From JAFKFI01 sp963795435 (GTDB lineage Bacteria > Pseudomonadota > Alphaproteobacteria > Acetobacterales > Acetobacteraceae): a DNA stretch of 64,000 nt. Each line of letters begins with the position of its first letter. Position 1 is the first letter of the stretch. The notes beneath the pieces were generated by a model. The model was given only the letters and a program-made list of their open reading frames with translations, made no database searches and had not been told where the DNA came from. Made by a program: the position numbers and the translations under genes. Shown here one piece after another: positions 33,727-42,823 of the stretch. Location of the stretch: contig CAWCHV010000009.1 of NCBI GenBank assembly GCA_963795435.1, positions 744,001-808,000 of the forward strand. The letters run 5' to 3'.

Positions 33727-34458
33727 TCAGACCGCGGCCGCCTCGTGCTCCGATAGCGTGTTGGTCAGGTCTCGCTTGAGCGCAAGGAATGCCGCCGCCA
33801 GGCGGTCGCGCGGCGAGGGCAGGTCGAGCGGCACGTCCGCGACGATACGGCCGGGCGGTCCGCGCAGCACCAGCACGCGATCAGCGAGCGCCAGCGCCTC
33901 GTCGATGTCGTGCGTGATGAGCACCATCGTCGGGTCGTAGTGGCGACGCACCGCGATCAGGTGGGCCTGCATCTGCGCGCGGGTGAGCGGGTCGAGCGCG
34001 CTGAACGGCTCGTCGAGCAACAAGAGCGCCGGCCGGGCAGCGAGCGCGCGGGCCAGAGCGGCGCGCTGTGCCATGCCGCCCGACAGCTCCTTCGGCAGCA
34101 ACCCGGCGGCCTCGGTCAGTCCGACCACCGCCAGCGCCTCGTCCACCGCTGCGTCGCGGTCGCGGCGTGGCAGGTGCGACAAGCCGAACCCGGCGTTGCC
34201 GCGCACGTCGAGCCACGGCATCAGGCGCGGCTCCTGGAACACGTAGCCGATGTGCCTGCGTTCCAGTGTGCGGATTTCTCCGAATGTCGGCGCCTCCAGT
34301 CCGCCGAGGCAGCGCAGTAGCGTGCTTTTGCCGCAGCCGCTGCGGCCGATGATCGCGGTGAGCGACCCGGTGGCGATCCGCGTGCTCACCGGGCCGAGCA
34401 CCTGCGCGCCGCCGAAGGACTTTTCCAAGCGGTCGATGGTGAGCAGCGCGTCCGTCAC
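33727..34458 (-). CDS. ssuB: ABC transporter ATP-binding protein (SsuB/TauB type)
   Basis: The 243-residue ATPase starts with GTG 34458, whose GTGA overlaps the permease stop. It has Walker A GRSGCGKST, the Q-loop in YVFQEPRLMPWLDVRGN, signature LSGGMAQRAALARAL, Walker B LLLLDEPFSALDPLTR and the H-loop in VLITHDIDEALALADRV. The MPW after the Q-loop is typical of nitrate/sulfonate importers. It is the third gene of a binding protein-permease-ATPase operon; ssuB is by similarity of the operon type only, and the substrate is unproven. Confidence 0.87.
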   Translation of the reverse strand: MTDALLTIDRLEKSFGGAQVLGPVSTRIATGSLTAIIGRSGCGKSTLLRCLGGLEAPTFGEIRTLERRHIGYVFQEPRLMPWLDVRGNAGFGLSHLPRRDRDAAVDEALAVVGLTEAAGLLPKELSGGMAQRAALARALAARPALLLLDEPFSALDPLTRAQMQAHLIAVRRHYDPTMVLITHDIDEALALADRVLVLRGPPGRIVADVPLDLPSPRDRLAAAFLALKRDLTNTLSEHEAAAV

Positions 34459-35282
34459 GGCTTCACCGTGTCCTGCCAGCCGACGAGCCTGCCGCCGAGA
34501 ACCTCCACGCCGAGGTCGGTCAGCTTGCCGCAGATCGCGAACAGCAGGATCGCGCCGATGACCACGGCCGGGCGGCCGGTCTGCTCGCCGTCGGTGAGCA
34601 GGAAGCCCAATCCCTCGCTGGCGCCCATCAGCTCGGCGGCGGCGACGAACATCCAGCCGAGCCCGAGACCGCCGCGCAGCCCGGTGACGTAGGCAGGCAG
34701 GGCGGCGGGGAGCTGGATGCGCCACAGCACGCGGAGCGGCGAGAACCCGAGCACGCGGCCGACCTCGATCAGCTTTCGGTCCACGCCGGCAATCCCGGCC
34801 ATCAGGTTGAGGTAGACCGGGAAGAACACGCCGACCGCGATGAGGGCGATCTTGGAGCCCTCGAAGATGCCGAGCCAGATGATGAACAGCGGCACCCACG
34901 CGATCGAGGGCACGCTGCGCAACGCCTGCACGGTGGGGTCGATCAGCCGGCGGGCCAGTGGGATCGCGCCGGTGAGCGCACCCGCCAATGTGCCGGCCGC
35001 GGCACCGGCCGCGAAGCCGAGCGCCATGCGCGCGAGCGTCGCCTCGAGATGGGCCACAAGCTCGCCGCTGGCGGCGAGGTCCGTGAGCGCGCGGAGAACC
35101 GCGGTCGGAGCCGGCAGCAGGTCGGGTGGAACCAGCCGGCGCTCCGAAATCACCTGCCAGGCCGCGACGCACAGCACCGGCAGGATGAGCCCGGTCCAGG
35201 CACCGAGCCCGAGGCGCGATCGGGGCCGCCGCGCCGGCGTGGCGTCGGCCGGAAGTGCCTGGGGGAGCGCGAGGTCCGACAT
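34455..35282 (-). CDS. ssuC: ABC transporter permease (SsuC type)
   Basis: This 275-residue inner-membrane subunit starts at ATG 35282, sharing one base with the stop codon of the binding-protein gene (TGATG). The N-terminus MSDLALPQALPADATPA is cytosolic; then come about six helices, including LGLGAWTGLILPVLCVAAWQ, AALTGAIPLARRLIDP-like linker residues and IAWVPLFIIWLGIFEGSKI. The EAA-type loop is GRVLGFSPLRVLWRIQLPAA. It forms the membrane channel of the aliphatic sulfonate-type importer. Confidence 0.87.
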   Translation of the reverse strand: MSDLALPQALPADATPARRPRSRLGLGAWTGLILPVLCVAAWQVISERRLVPPDLLPAPTAVLRALTDLAASGELVAHLEATLARMALGFAAGAAAGTLAGALTGAIPLARRLIDPTVQALRSVPSIAWVPLFIIWLGIFEGSKIALIAVGVFFPVYLNLMAGIAGVDRKLIEVGRVLGFSPLRVLWRIQLPAALPAYVTGLRGGLGLGWMFVAAAELMGASEGLGFLLTDGEQTGRPAVVIGAILLFAICGKLTDLGVEVLGGRLVGWQDTVKP

Positions 35283-36268
35283 CAGCGGCTCGCGGCAAGC
35301 CGGTCGGTGAAGCTTGTGTCGATCAGTTCGGCGGCGGCGCGGTCGAGATCGGCGTCGGGCGAGACGCTGCCGCTCGATTTCAGCACCTTCGCGGCGGCGA
35401 TGATGCTGTCGCGCTGCGCGGGGCCGATCTTGCCGGTCGAGAGGTCGGTGCGCTTCAGTTGCAGGGCGGCGACGTCGGGCGCCAACTTGGCGTCCCGGGC
35501 GAGGATAGCGGCCAGTTCGTCGGGGTGCGCGAGGGACCACACACGCGCGCGCTCGTAGGCGGCCAGCACCTTGGCTACGAGACCGGGATGCTGGGCGGCG
35601 AACTCCTCGCGCACCAGCAGCGTGCCGGGCGTGTTCATCGCGCGATCGCGGAAGAACAGCCGGTCGTGATTCTGCAACTCGGCCTGCGCCATGAACGGGT
35701 CCAGGCCGGACCAAGCGTCGACGCCGCCCCGGTCCAGCGCCAGCCGCCCGTCCTGATGCTGCAATGGCACAAGGGTAATATCGGCCTTGGTCAGCCCGGC
35801 CGTCGCCAGCGCGCGGAGCAGGAAGATTCCAGGGTCGGTGCCCGGCGTCGCCGCCACGCGCTTGCCCCTGAGGTCCGCGACGGTGTGGATCGGACTGTCC
35901 GACCGCGTCACCAGCGCAGTCCATTCCGGCAGCGAATAGACATAGATCGCCTTGATCGGCGTACCGTTGGCCCGCCCGAGCAGGGCGGCGGAGCCCGCCG
36001 TCGAGCCGAAGTCGATCGAGCGGCCGCGCAAGAACTCCAGCGCCTTGTTGCTTCCGGCGCTCAGCACCCACTGCACCGCCACACCGGGGCCGAGCTCGTC
36101 CTCCAGCCAGTGCTTGTCCTTCAGCACGAGGCTGACGGGGCTGTAATAGGCATAATCGAGTCCCACCCGTTGCTGCGCCTCCGCGCGTTGCGGAACCCAC
36201 ATCGCGAGGGCCAGCAGGCAGAGCGCCGCAAGGCGGGCCACGGCACGGGAAAGCACCCGATCGGTCAT
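35282..36268 (-). CDS. ssuA: Aliphatic sulfonate/taurine-type ABC transporter substrate-binding protein
   Basis: The protein has 328 residues with a signal peptide ending MWVPQRAEAQ. The mature start QRVGLDYAYYSPVSLVLKDK resembles SsuA. It also has ALEFLRGRSIDFGSTAGSAAL, LRGKRVAATPGTDPG and LVPLQHQDGRLALDRGGVDA, characteristic of the NrtA/SsuA/TauA family in which the binding pocket recognises a sulfonate or nitrate anion. It is the first gene of the minus-strand importer operon, diverging from pntAA across 257 bp in which I see no clear operator. Confidence 0.86.
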   Translation of the reverse strand: MTDRVLSRAVARLAALCLLALAMWVPQRAEAQQRVGLDYAYYSPVSLVLKDKHWLEDELGPGVAVQWVLSAGSNKALEFLRGRSIDFGSTAGSAALLGRANGTPIKAIYVYSLPEWTALVTRSDSPIHTVADLRGKRVAATPGTDPGIFLLRALATAGLTKADITLVPLQHQDGRLALDRGGVDAWSGLDPFMAQAELQNHDRLFFRDRAMNTPGTLLVREEFAAQHPGLVAKVLAAYERARVWSLAHPDELAAILARDAKLAPDVAALQLKRTDLSTGKIGPAQRDSIIAAAKVLKSSGSVSPDADLDRAAAELIDTSFTDRLAASR

Positions 36269-36525
36269 CGCGTCGGTCCTTTGCGGGAGGGCGGTGGCTT
36301 CCTACTCCGCACGGCGAGAGGTGGGCGAAATCACTACCCCATTCGCCACAATATGCAAGACCCTCGTAATATACCTATGAATAAGGTGATTTGCTGGACC
36401 GCTTGTGCGTGGCTTCCCTCTTGCGCGTCAGCGGTGCCGTGGGCATGGTGCGGCCGGCCGGATGGGGCAGCGGCGACACTCGATGTCCTATCGCCGTGTT
36501 CCCCCTGAGCAGAGGAATAGAGCGG

Positions 36526-37671
36526 ATGCGCCTTGCGGTGCTGAAGGAGCGGCGTGCGTCCGAGACGCGGGTCGCCGCCACGCCGGACACGGTGAAGAAG
36601 CTGGTCGCCTTGGGGCTGACCGTCGTGATCGAGGCAGGCGCGGGTCTCAGCGCCGCCATTGCCGATGCGGAATACACCGCCGCCGGGGCGGAGATCGCGC
36701 CCGATGCGGCGACCGCGCTGAGCGGATCGGGGATCGTCTTCGCGGTCCAGCTCCCCGAGCCCGAGCAACGCGCGTTGATCCCCCGCGGCGCGCTGCTGCT
36801 CTGCACTGCCAACGCCTTCGCCGACCCCGAGATTGTGCCAAGCTTGGCGCAGGCCGGCATCGACACGGTGGCGATGGAGTTGCTGCCCCGGATCACGCGC
36901 GCGCAGTCGATGGACGTGCTGTCGAGCCAGGCGAACCTCGCCGGCTACCGCGCGGTGATCGAGGCGGCGGCGACGTTCGAGCGCGGCTTCCCGATGATGA
37001 TGACGGCGGCCGGCACGGTTCCACCCGCGCGCGTGTTCGTCATCGGCGCGGGTGTCGCCGGCTTGCAGGCGATCGCGACGGCACGGCGTCTCGGCGCCAT
37101 CGTCTCGGCCACGGACGTCCGCCCCGCGTCCAAGGAAGAAATCAAATCCTTGGGCGCGGCCTTCGTCGGCGTCGAGGACGACGAGACGGCGGCGGCGCAG
37201 ACCGCCGGCGGCTACGCCCGCGAGATGAGCGAGGCATTTCGCCAGAAGCAGGCCGAGCTGATGGCGACCACCGTCGCCAAGAACGACGTGATCATCTGCA
37301 CCGCGCTGGTGATGGGCCGCAAGGCACCCACGATCGTCAGCCGCGCGATGGTCGAGACAATGCGGCCGGGCAGCGTGATCGTCGATCTCGCGGCCGAGGC
37401 GGGCGGCAATTGCGAGGCGACCGTGCCGGGCGAGAGCATCGTCACCGGCAACGGCGTGACCATCCTCGGCTACCGCAACTGGCCGGCCCGCATTCCGGTC
37501 GCGGCGAGCGCGCTCTATGCGCGCAACCTGCTGACCTTCCTGAGCACGTTCTGGGACAAGGAGGCGCGCGCGCCGAAGCTGCCCGAGACCGACGACATCG
37601 TAAAGGGCGCGCTGCTGACCAAGGGCGGCGCGGTGGTCCACCCGCAATTCCTGCCGTCTCAGGCAGCCTGA
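36526..37671 (+). CDS. pntAA: NAD(P) transhydrogenase subunit alpha part 1 (NAD-binding)
   Basis: This is the soluble NAD(H)-binding part of the proton-translocating transhydrogenase, which makes NADPH from NADH at the expense of the proton gradient. It has 381 residues from ATG 36526, with AGAGGA 9 nt upstream. Seen: MRLAVLKERRASETRVAATP, FAVQLPEPEQ, MELLPRITRAQSMDVLSSQA and the dinucleotide fold VFVIGAGVAGLQAIATARRLGA. SVIVDLAAEAGGNCEATVPG and the C-terminal KLPETDDIVKGALLT follow. It is separate from the membrane part, as is usual in alphaproteobacteria. The next gene starts 22 bp downstream. Confidence 0.95.
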   Translation: MRLAVLKERRASETRVAATPDTVKKLVALGLTVVIEAGAGLSAAIADAEYTAAGAEIAPDAATALSGSGIVFAVQLPEPEQRALIPRGALLLCTANAFADPEIVPSLAQAGIDTVAMELLPRITRAQSMDVLSSQANLAGYRAVIEAAATFERGFPMMMTAAGTVPPARVFVIGAGVAGLQAIATARRLGAIVSATDVRPASKEEIKSLGAAFVGVEDDETAAAQTAGGYAREMSEAFRQKQAELMATTVAKNDVIICTALVMGRKAPTIVSRAMVETMRPGSVIVDLAAEAGGNCEATVPGESIVTGNGVTILGYRNWPARIPVAASALYARNLLTFLSTFWDKEARAPKLPETDDIVKGALLTKGGAVVHPQFLPSQAA

Positions 37672-37693
37672 CGAGCCGGAGAGAGATCGAGAG

Positions 37694-38095
37694 ATGAACC
37701 CGTCACTACTGGCCGACGAGGCCTCGCGCCTCGCCGTGCGGGCCCAGGAACTGGCCGAGCAGGCCCGGATGATGGCCGAGAGCAGCGGGCTGCCGACCAC
37801 CGCCGAGGCCGTGGAGCCGTTCATCTTCCTGCTGGCGATCTTCCTGATGGCCTGCTTTGTCGGCTACTACGTGGTGTGGAACGTCACCCCGGCGCTGCAC
37901 AGCCCGCTGATGGCCGTCACCAACGCGATCAGCTCGGTCATCATCGTGGGTGCCATGCTGGCGACCGGGCTCGCGCTCAGCGGCTGGGCGATGGGGTTCG
38001 GCTTCGTCGCGGTGCTGCTCGCCAGCGTGAATATCTTCGGCGGCTTCGTGGTGACGCAGCGGATGCTGTCGATGTTCAAAGCGCGCGGGAAATAG
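37694..38095 (+). CDS. pntAB: NAD(P) transhydrogenase subunit alpha part 2 (membrane)
   Basis: This 133-residue protein has a charged amphipathic N-terminus (ASRLAVRAQELAEQARMMAE) followed by three or four helices. The conserved FIFLLAIFLMACFVGYYVVW is followed by NVTPALHSPLMAVTNAISSV, the most recognisable transhydrogenase membrane block. It helps form the proton channel. It lies between pntAA and pntB with 22- and 9-bp gaps, so the operon is tightly coupled. Confidence 0.95.
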   Translation: MNPSLLADEASRLAVRAQELAEQARMMAESSGLPTTAEAVEPFIFLLAIFLMACFVGYYVVWNVTPALHSPLMAVTNAISSVIIVGAMLATGLALSGWAMGFGFVAVLLASVNIFGGFVVTQRMLSMFKARGK

Positions 38096-38104
38096 GCCGC
38101 CACG

Positions 38105-39511
38105 ATGTCGCCCAGCCTGACCGCTCTCGCTTATCTCGTTGCCGCGATCCTGTTCATCCTGGCGCTGCGCGGCCTCTCGAGCCCGGCCACCTCCCGGCAG
38201 GGCAACCGCTTCGGCATGGCCGGCATGGCCATCGCGGTGATCGCGACGCTGGCGCATCACGGCATGTCCGGCGCCGGCTACGGGCTGATCGTTCTCGGCA
38301 TCGTGATCGGTGGTGGGATCGGCACCTTCGTCGCGCGGCAGATCCAGATGACGGCGCTGCCGCAGCTCGTCGCGGCCTTCCACTCGCTGGTCGGTCTCGC
38401 CGCGGTTTTCGTCGCGGCCGCGGCGCTGAACGCGCCCGAGGCGTTCGGCATCGGCCGGATGGGCGACATCCACACGCAGAGCCTGATCGAGATGTCGATC
38501 GGGCTTGCGATTGGCGCGATCACCTTCTCGGGCTCGCTGATCGCCTTCGCCAAGCTGCAGGCGCTGATGAAGGGCGCGCCGATCAGCTTCCCCGGCCAGC
38601 ACAAGCTCAATCTCGGGCTCGGCATCCTGCTGGTGGTGCTGATCGTCATCTTCGTCGCGAGCGGCGGCAGCCAGCCGGTGTTCTGGCTGATCGCCATCCT
38701 GTCGATCGGGCTCGGCTTCCTGCTCATCATTCCGATCGGCGGCGCCGATATGCCGGTGGTCGTCTCGATGCTGAACAGCTACTCGGGCTGGGCGGCGGCG
38801 GGCATCGGCTTCACCATCCAGAACCTCGCGCTCATCATCACCGGCTCGCTGGTCGGCGCCTCGGGCGCGATCCTGTCCTACATCATGTGCAAGGGCATGA
38901 ACCGCAGCATCATCAACGTGCTGCTAGGCGGCTTCGGCACCGAGAGCGGGGCAGCGGCGCTGGGCGGCGGCGCCGCGGACCGCACCGTCAAGACCGGCAA
39001 CGCCGATGACGCGGCGTTCATCATGAAGAACGCCTCGAAGGTGATCATCGTGCCGGGGTACGGCATGGCGGTGGCGCAGGCACAGCACGCGCTGCGCGAG
39101 ATGGCGGACACGTTGAAAAAGGAAGGTGTGGAGGTGAAATACGCCATCCATCCGGTGGCCGGCCGGATGCCCGGCCACATGAACGTGCTGCTCGCCGAGG
39201 CCAGCGTGCCGTACGATGAGGTGTTCGAGCTCGAAGAAATCAACAACGAGTTCGCGACCGCCGATGTCGCCTATGTGATTGGCGCCAACGACGTGACCAA
39301 CCCCGCCGCCAAGACCGACCGCGCCTCGCCGATCTACGGAATGCCGATCCTCGATGTGGAAAAGGCGGGAACCGTGTTGTTCGTCAAGCGCTCGATGGCC
39401 TCGGGCTACGCCGGGGTGGATAACGAACTGTTCTTCCGCGACAACACGATGATGCTGTTCGGCGACGCCAAGAAGATGACCGAGGAGATCGTGCAGGCGC
39501 TGGGGCATTAG
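38105..39511 (+). CDS. pntB: NAD(P) transhydrogenase subunit beta
   Basis: This is the NADP(H)-binding and proton-channel subunit, 468 residues. About eight N-terminal helices lead to the C-terminal dIII domain with VIIVPGYGMAVAQAQHALRE, YAIHPVAGRMPGHMNVLLAE, DVAYVIGANDVTNPAAKTD and VLFVKRSMASGYAGVDNELF. RNGKS-type NADP-binding loop residues are present around the GYG and GAND motifs. It is the last gene of the pntAA-pntAB-pntB operon; palindromic repeats follow directly after its stop codon. Confidence 0.95.
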   Translation: MSPSLTALAYLVAAILFILALRGLSSPATSRQGNRFGMAGMAIAVIATLAHHGMSGAGYGLIVLGIVIGGGIGTFVARQIQMTALPQLVAAFHSLVGLAAVFVAAAALNAPEAFGIGRMGDIHTQSLIEMSIGLAIGAITFSGSLIAFAKLQALMKGAPISFPGQHKLNLGLGILLVVLIVIFVASGGSQPVFWLIAILSIGLGFLLIIPIGGADMPVVVSMLNSYSGWAAAGIGFTIQNLALIITGSLVGASGAILSYIMCKGMNRSIINVLLGGFGTESGAAALGGGAADRTVKTGNADDAAFIMKNASKVIIVPGYGMAVAQAQHALREMADTLKKEGVEVKYAIHPVAGRMPGHMNVLLAEASVPYDEVFELEEINNEFATADVAYVIGANDVTNPAAKTDRASPIYGMPILDVEKAGTVLFVKRSMASGYAGVDNELFFRDNTMMLFGDAKKMTEEIVQALGH

Positions 39512-39518
39512 GGCGCAC

Positions 39519-39585
39519 GCAGGGCGGCAGGCGGACTGCGTCCACCCTACAAGCCACCAGCCGTAGGGCGGACGAAGTCCGCCCT
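39519..39585. repeat. Pair of GTAGGGCGGAC-type palindromic repeats after pntB
   Basis: A perfect hairpin AGGGCGGAC-gaa-GTCCGCCCT at 39565-39585 lies next to a degenerate, oppositely oriented relative at ~39519-39550 (AGGGCGG...GTCCACCCTAC). The pair sits between the convergent pntB and PEP-CTERM genes. Short GTAGGGCGGA palindromes of this kind are common interspersed elements in many proteobacteria and may also work as terminators. Confidence 0.7.
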
Positions 39586-39610
39586 CGCCGAGGCGGTTCC
39601 GTCGAGAGGA

Positions 39611-40381
39611 TTACGACCGCCGGCGGCCCGCGAAACCCAGCCCGAGCAAGCCCGCGGCGAGCAGGCCGAAGGAGGCGGGTTCGGGAACCAGCTCGGCAGT
39701 GCCGGCGCCGTTGTTGACGAGCTGTATGGTGCTGCCATCGGGCTGCGGTATCGCCTGGAAATGTTCCGGCAGCGTGGTCAGGTTGATCGCAAGCTCCAGT
39801 GGCACGCCGACAGGAGCAACGAAGAAACCGGCCTCGCCTGGCGCCGGGACAAAAGTATCCAGGAAATGCGCTCGGCGGATGCCGGTGACGGGATCGAGCA
39901 TGAAAGTGGCTGAGACAAGCGTGCCGCTCGCCAGCAGGAAGTCGTTGGCGACGCCGCCCGGATTGGAGAACCCGATACCCGCCAGCGTCGAGCTTACCGT
40001 GCCGTCATCGGCGTTGCGATCGGCCATCAGCCGCACATCGAGGCTATCGAAATGCGGGCGGCCCACGAAGCTGCCCACAGCCTGGATCTCGAAATAGAGT
40101 CCATAGGCGCTGCCGAGGCCGGGTGCCGCAACGGTGCTCCCGTTGCGCTGGAAGGATGTGATCGGCTGAATGAAATGTTCCGGCGTCAGGCCGTTGGTCT
40201 GGGCCACCGCATAGAGGTAGTTCGTCAGCATCATGCTGTCCGCGGTAAAGGCCGCCCCACCCAGCGGCGGACTGGCCCCCGCTGGGTCCCATGTGAAGGC
40301 GACGCCGGCCATCGCCGGTGATTGGCCGCTCGCGACAAGCCCCGCGCCGATCGCCGCCGCGACTGTCAGGGCTCTGTTCAT
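39611..40381 (-). CDS. PEP-CTERM sorted exported protein, copy B
   Basis: The protein has 256 residues from ATG 40381, with GGAGGAAGG 6 nt upstream. It has a signal peptide (TVAAAIGAGLVASGQSPAMA), then VAFTWDPAGASPPLGGAAFT and ADSMMLTNYLYAVA, which parallel the N-terminus of the 23731-24588 protein. The C-terminus VPEPASFGLLAAGLLGLGF-AGRRRS is a full PEP-CTERM tag for exosortase cleavage. The body is beta-rich and lacks Cys. It converges on pntB and diverges from the fusion regulator at 40576, which might control it. Confidence 0.88.
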   Translation of the reverse strand: MNRALTVAAAIGAGLVASGQSPAMAGVAFTWDPAGASPPLGGAAFTADSMMLTNYLYAVAQTNGLTPEHFIQPITSFQRNGSTVAAPGLGSAYGLYFEIQAVGSFVGRPHFDSLDVRLMADRNADDGTVSSTLAGIGFSNPGGVANDFLLASGTLVSATFMLDPVTGIRRAHFLDTFVPAPGEAGFFVAPVGVPLELAINLTTLPEHFQAIPQPDGSTIQLVNNGAGTAELVPEPASFGLLAAGLLGLGFAGRRRS

Positions 40382-40575
40382 TGCGCCTTCCTCCGGATTG
40401 TGCCGAAGGCAGTCACGGCGCTTTTGCCGGCGGCGCGCCATGCGGCGGCTGTGAAATGTTCGAAACGGCTCTAAAAGGATGCTAATCTGCCGCAGGCGAC
40501 CCTCTCGAAGGGGCTCACCTTCCGCTAAACGCCCATTTCGACGCCGACCCACGCGATCCCGGACGGGAGACGGGG

Positions 40576-42777
40576 ATGGACGCATCCACCGGCGATGACG
40601 TGTTCCTGTTCGACGGGTTCCGCCTCGACCAGAATGGCGGCGGGCTGTTTGGCGCGGACGGGAACTCGGTTCCGCTCGGCTCGCGGGCGCTCGACCTACT
40701 GAAGCTTCTGGTCGAACGGAACGGCCAACTTGTCCCAAGGCAGCAGATCATGGACGCGGTCTGGCCCGGACTGGCGGTCGAGGAAGGCAACCTCACCGTG
40801 CAGGTCTCCGCGCTGCGGAAGGCGCTCGACCGCGGGCGCAGCGGAGCAAGCTGCATCCAGACCGTACCGGGGCGAGGCTATCGCTTCCTCCCGGCGGTCA
40901 CCCGGCCGGCGCGCGACGAGGACGCCGCCTCGCACGCCGATGCGGAGGTCTCCGCGCAGCCCCTCACCCCGTCGATGCCCGAAGCGGCCCCGCCGGGCCG
41001 GCGCTCGGCGCGACAATGGCGAAGGCTTGCCGCCTTCGTCGCCGCCTGCGCGACAGTCGCGGCGGTGCTGCTGATCGCGGGCTTCCCGCCCGCTTGGTGG
41101 CACTCAAGGGCGGCCGTCCCGCCCCGATTGTCGGTTGTCGTGCTGCCGTTCGAAAACCTCAGCGGCAATCCAGGCGACGACTTTCTTGCCGATGCCGTCA
41201 CGGAAGACTTGACCACCGAGCTGTCGCGGTGGCCAGCAATGGTCGTCATCGCCCGCCAGTCCGCCTACGCCTACCGCGGCAGCCCGGTCGACGTCCGCAA
41301 GATCGGCGAGGATTTTGGCGTGCGCTACGTGCTCCACGGCAGCGTGCGGAAGATGGACGACACCTTGCGCGTGAACGCCCAACTCGTTGCCGCCGAGAGC
41401 GGCACGCATCTCTGGGCAGAGCGCTTCGACCAGGGACCGAAGGCGCCGAACGCCGGCCAGGAGGGGATCGTTGCAAACGTCGCCCAGGCGGTGAACATGA
41501 CGCTCATGGACGTCGAAAGCGCCCGCGGCAAGCGAGAGCGACCGACGGACCCTGACGCGCTCGACCTCGTCATCCGCGCCCGCTCGCTAGCGCTCCATCC
41601 CATGGGCCCAAAGGAGGATGCCGAGCGGCAGCCGCTGTACGAGCAAGCGCTACGGATCGATCCGAACTCCATCCCTGCTTTGACGGGACTTGCCCAGTCG
41701 CTGATCTGGGGGGCGAAAACCGAGGACGAGCTGGAGCGTGCATCCCACCTGCTCGCGAAGGCCGCATCAATAAGCCCCGACCACTTGCTGGTGTTGCAGA
41801 ACGTGGCTCACCTCATGCTCGCACAGGAGCGGTTCCTTGACGCGTTGGCTGCCTTCCGCCGAATCCTGGACGAATATCCGAACGCCCCTTTCGCGTATGC
41901 GAACATTGGCGATTGCCTGGTCCGCACCGGCCGGACCGAGGAGGCGATCCCGATGTTCGAGGCGGCGGATCGTCTCGATCCACGGAACGCGTTCAGGTGG
42001 AACTGGTATGGCAATCTGGGTTTCGCGCTGCTGCTGCTCGGGAGAGACGAAGAGTTGATTGTCTGGACCCAGCGCGCGCTGGCTGCGAACCCGAGCGCTG
42101 TCCCGTTCGTGCGCGCGTGGTTCAATCTCCGCCTCGCAGCTTCCTCTGCACGGCTGGGGGATCAGGAGGGGGCGCATCGCGCCGTGGCGGAAGCAAACCG
42201 CGTCTGGCCCTACGACACTGTTCGGTCGCACTGGCCCGACGACCCCTCCAGTCGCGTGTACGCGGCGCAGATCGAGCGTTTCCAAGCGGCAATGCGGCTC
42301 GCCGGGCATCGCGACCACGCGGAGGAGGATGCGGATTTCGGTGCGACACCGGACGACAGCTTGCATCTGGAGCTGGCCGGCCTCACGCCGACCACCGTGC
42401 CGGGCGCGGCGATTATCCGCACCGTCGAGCTCGCGTCATTGCTCGCTAATCAGAAGCCGATCGTGATCGACCCGTTGATGTACTCCTGGGGTCGCTCGAT
42501 CCCAGGCGCGATTGGCCTCCGACGTGTCGGCTGGGGCGGGAGCACCTCGGACCACGCACAGGAGCGTCTGCGCCGGAAGATGCAATCGCTAACGCGCGGC
42601 GACCTTTCGCAACCGATCGTCGCGGTCGGCTTCAACTCGGAGCGGTTCGACGGGCGCAACCTCGCACTCAGGCTCGTGGCGCTCGGCTACAGCCACGTCT
42701 ATTGGTACCGCGGCGGCCGCGAAGCGTGGGAGACTGCCGGACTGCCGGAGACCGAGACCGACGTGCAGGATTGGTAA
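40576..42777 (+). CDS. Four-module regulator: winged helix, membrane helix, TolB-like domain, TPRs and a cysteine-less rhodanese domain
   Basis: The protein has 733 residues. Residues ~8-106 form an OmpR/CadC-type winged helix (FDGFRLDQNGGGLF, LGSRALDLLKLLVERNGQLV, EGNLTVQVSALRKALD, IQTVPGRGYRFLP). One membrane helix lies at ~151-170 (LAAFVAACATVAAVLLIAGF). A TolB/FlgO-like domain follows at ~184-290 (LSVVVLPFENLSGNPGDDFL, GVRYVLHGSVRK, GTHLWAERFD). TPR-like helices span ~330-560. Residues ~615-733 fold like rhodanese (PIVIDPLMYSWGRSIPGAIG, IVAVGFNSERFDGR, GYSHVYWYRGGREAWETAGL), but the active-site Cys is replaced in GFNSER. It is probably a membrane-anchored DNA-binding protein sensing a periplasmic signal. 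It diverges from a PEP-CTERM gene, which is its most obvious candidate target. Confidence 0.84.
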   Translation: MDASTGDDVFLFDGFRLDQNGGGLFGADGNSVPLGSRALDLLKLLVERNGQLVPRQQIMDAVWPGLAVEEGNLTVQVSALRKALDRGRSGASCIQTVPGRGYRFLPAVTRPARDEDAASHADAEVSAQPLTPSMPEAAPPGRRSARQWRRLAAFVAACATVAAVLLIAGFPPAWWHSRAAVPPRLSVVVLPFENLSGNPGDDFLADAVTEDLTTELSRWPAMVVIARQSAYAYRGSPVDVRKIGEDFGVRYVLHGSVRKMDDTLRVNAQLVAAESGTHLWAERFDQGPKAPNAGQEGIVANVAQAVNMTLMDVESARGKRERPTDPDALDLVIRARSLALHPMGPKEDAERQPLYEQALRIDPNSIPALTGLAQSLIWGAKTEDELERASHLLAKAASISPDHLLVLQNVAHLMLAQERFLDALAAFRRILDEYPNAPFAYANIGDCLVRTGRTEEAIPMFEAADRLDPRNAFRWNWYGNLGFALLLLGRDEELIVWTQRALAANPSAVPFVRAWFNLRLAASSARLGDQEGAHRAVAEANRVWPYDTVRSHWPDDPSSRVYAAQIERFQAAMRLAGHRDHAEEDADFGATPDDSLHLELAGLTPTTVPGAAIIRTVELASLLANQKPIVIDPLMYSWGRSIPGAIGLRRVGWGGSTSDHAQERLRRKMQSLTRGDLSQPIVAVGFNSERFDGRNLALRLVALGYSHVYWYRGGREAWETAGLPETETDVQDW

Positions 42778-42823
42778 GGCCTGACACGCTGGCATCGAAC
42801 GTCAGCCCACTCCCGCCCGACCC

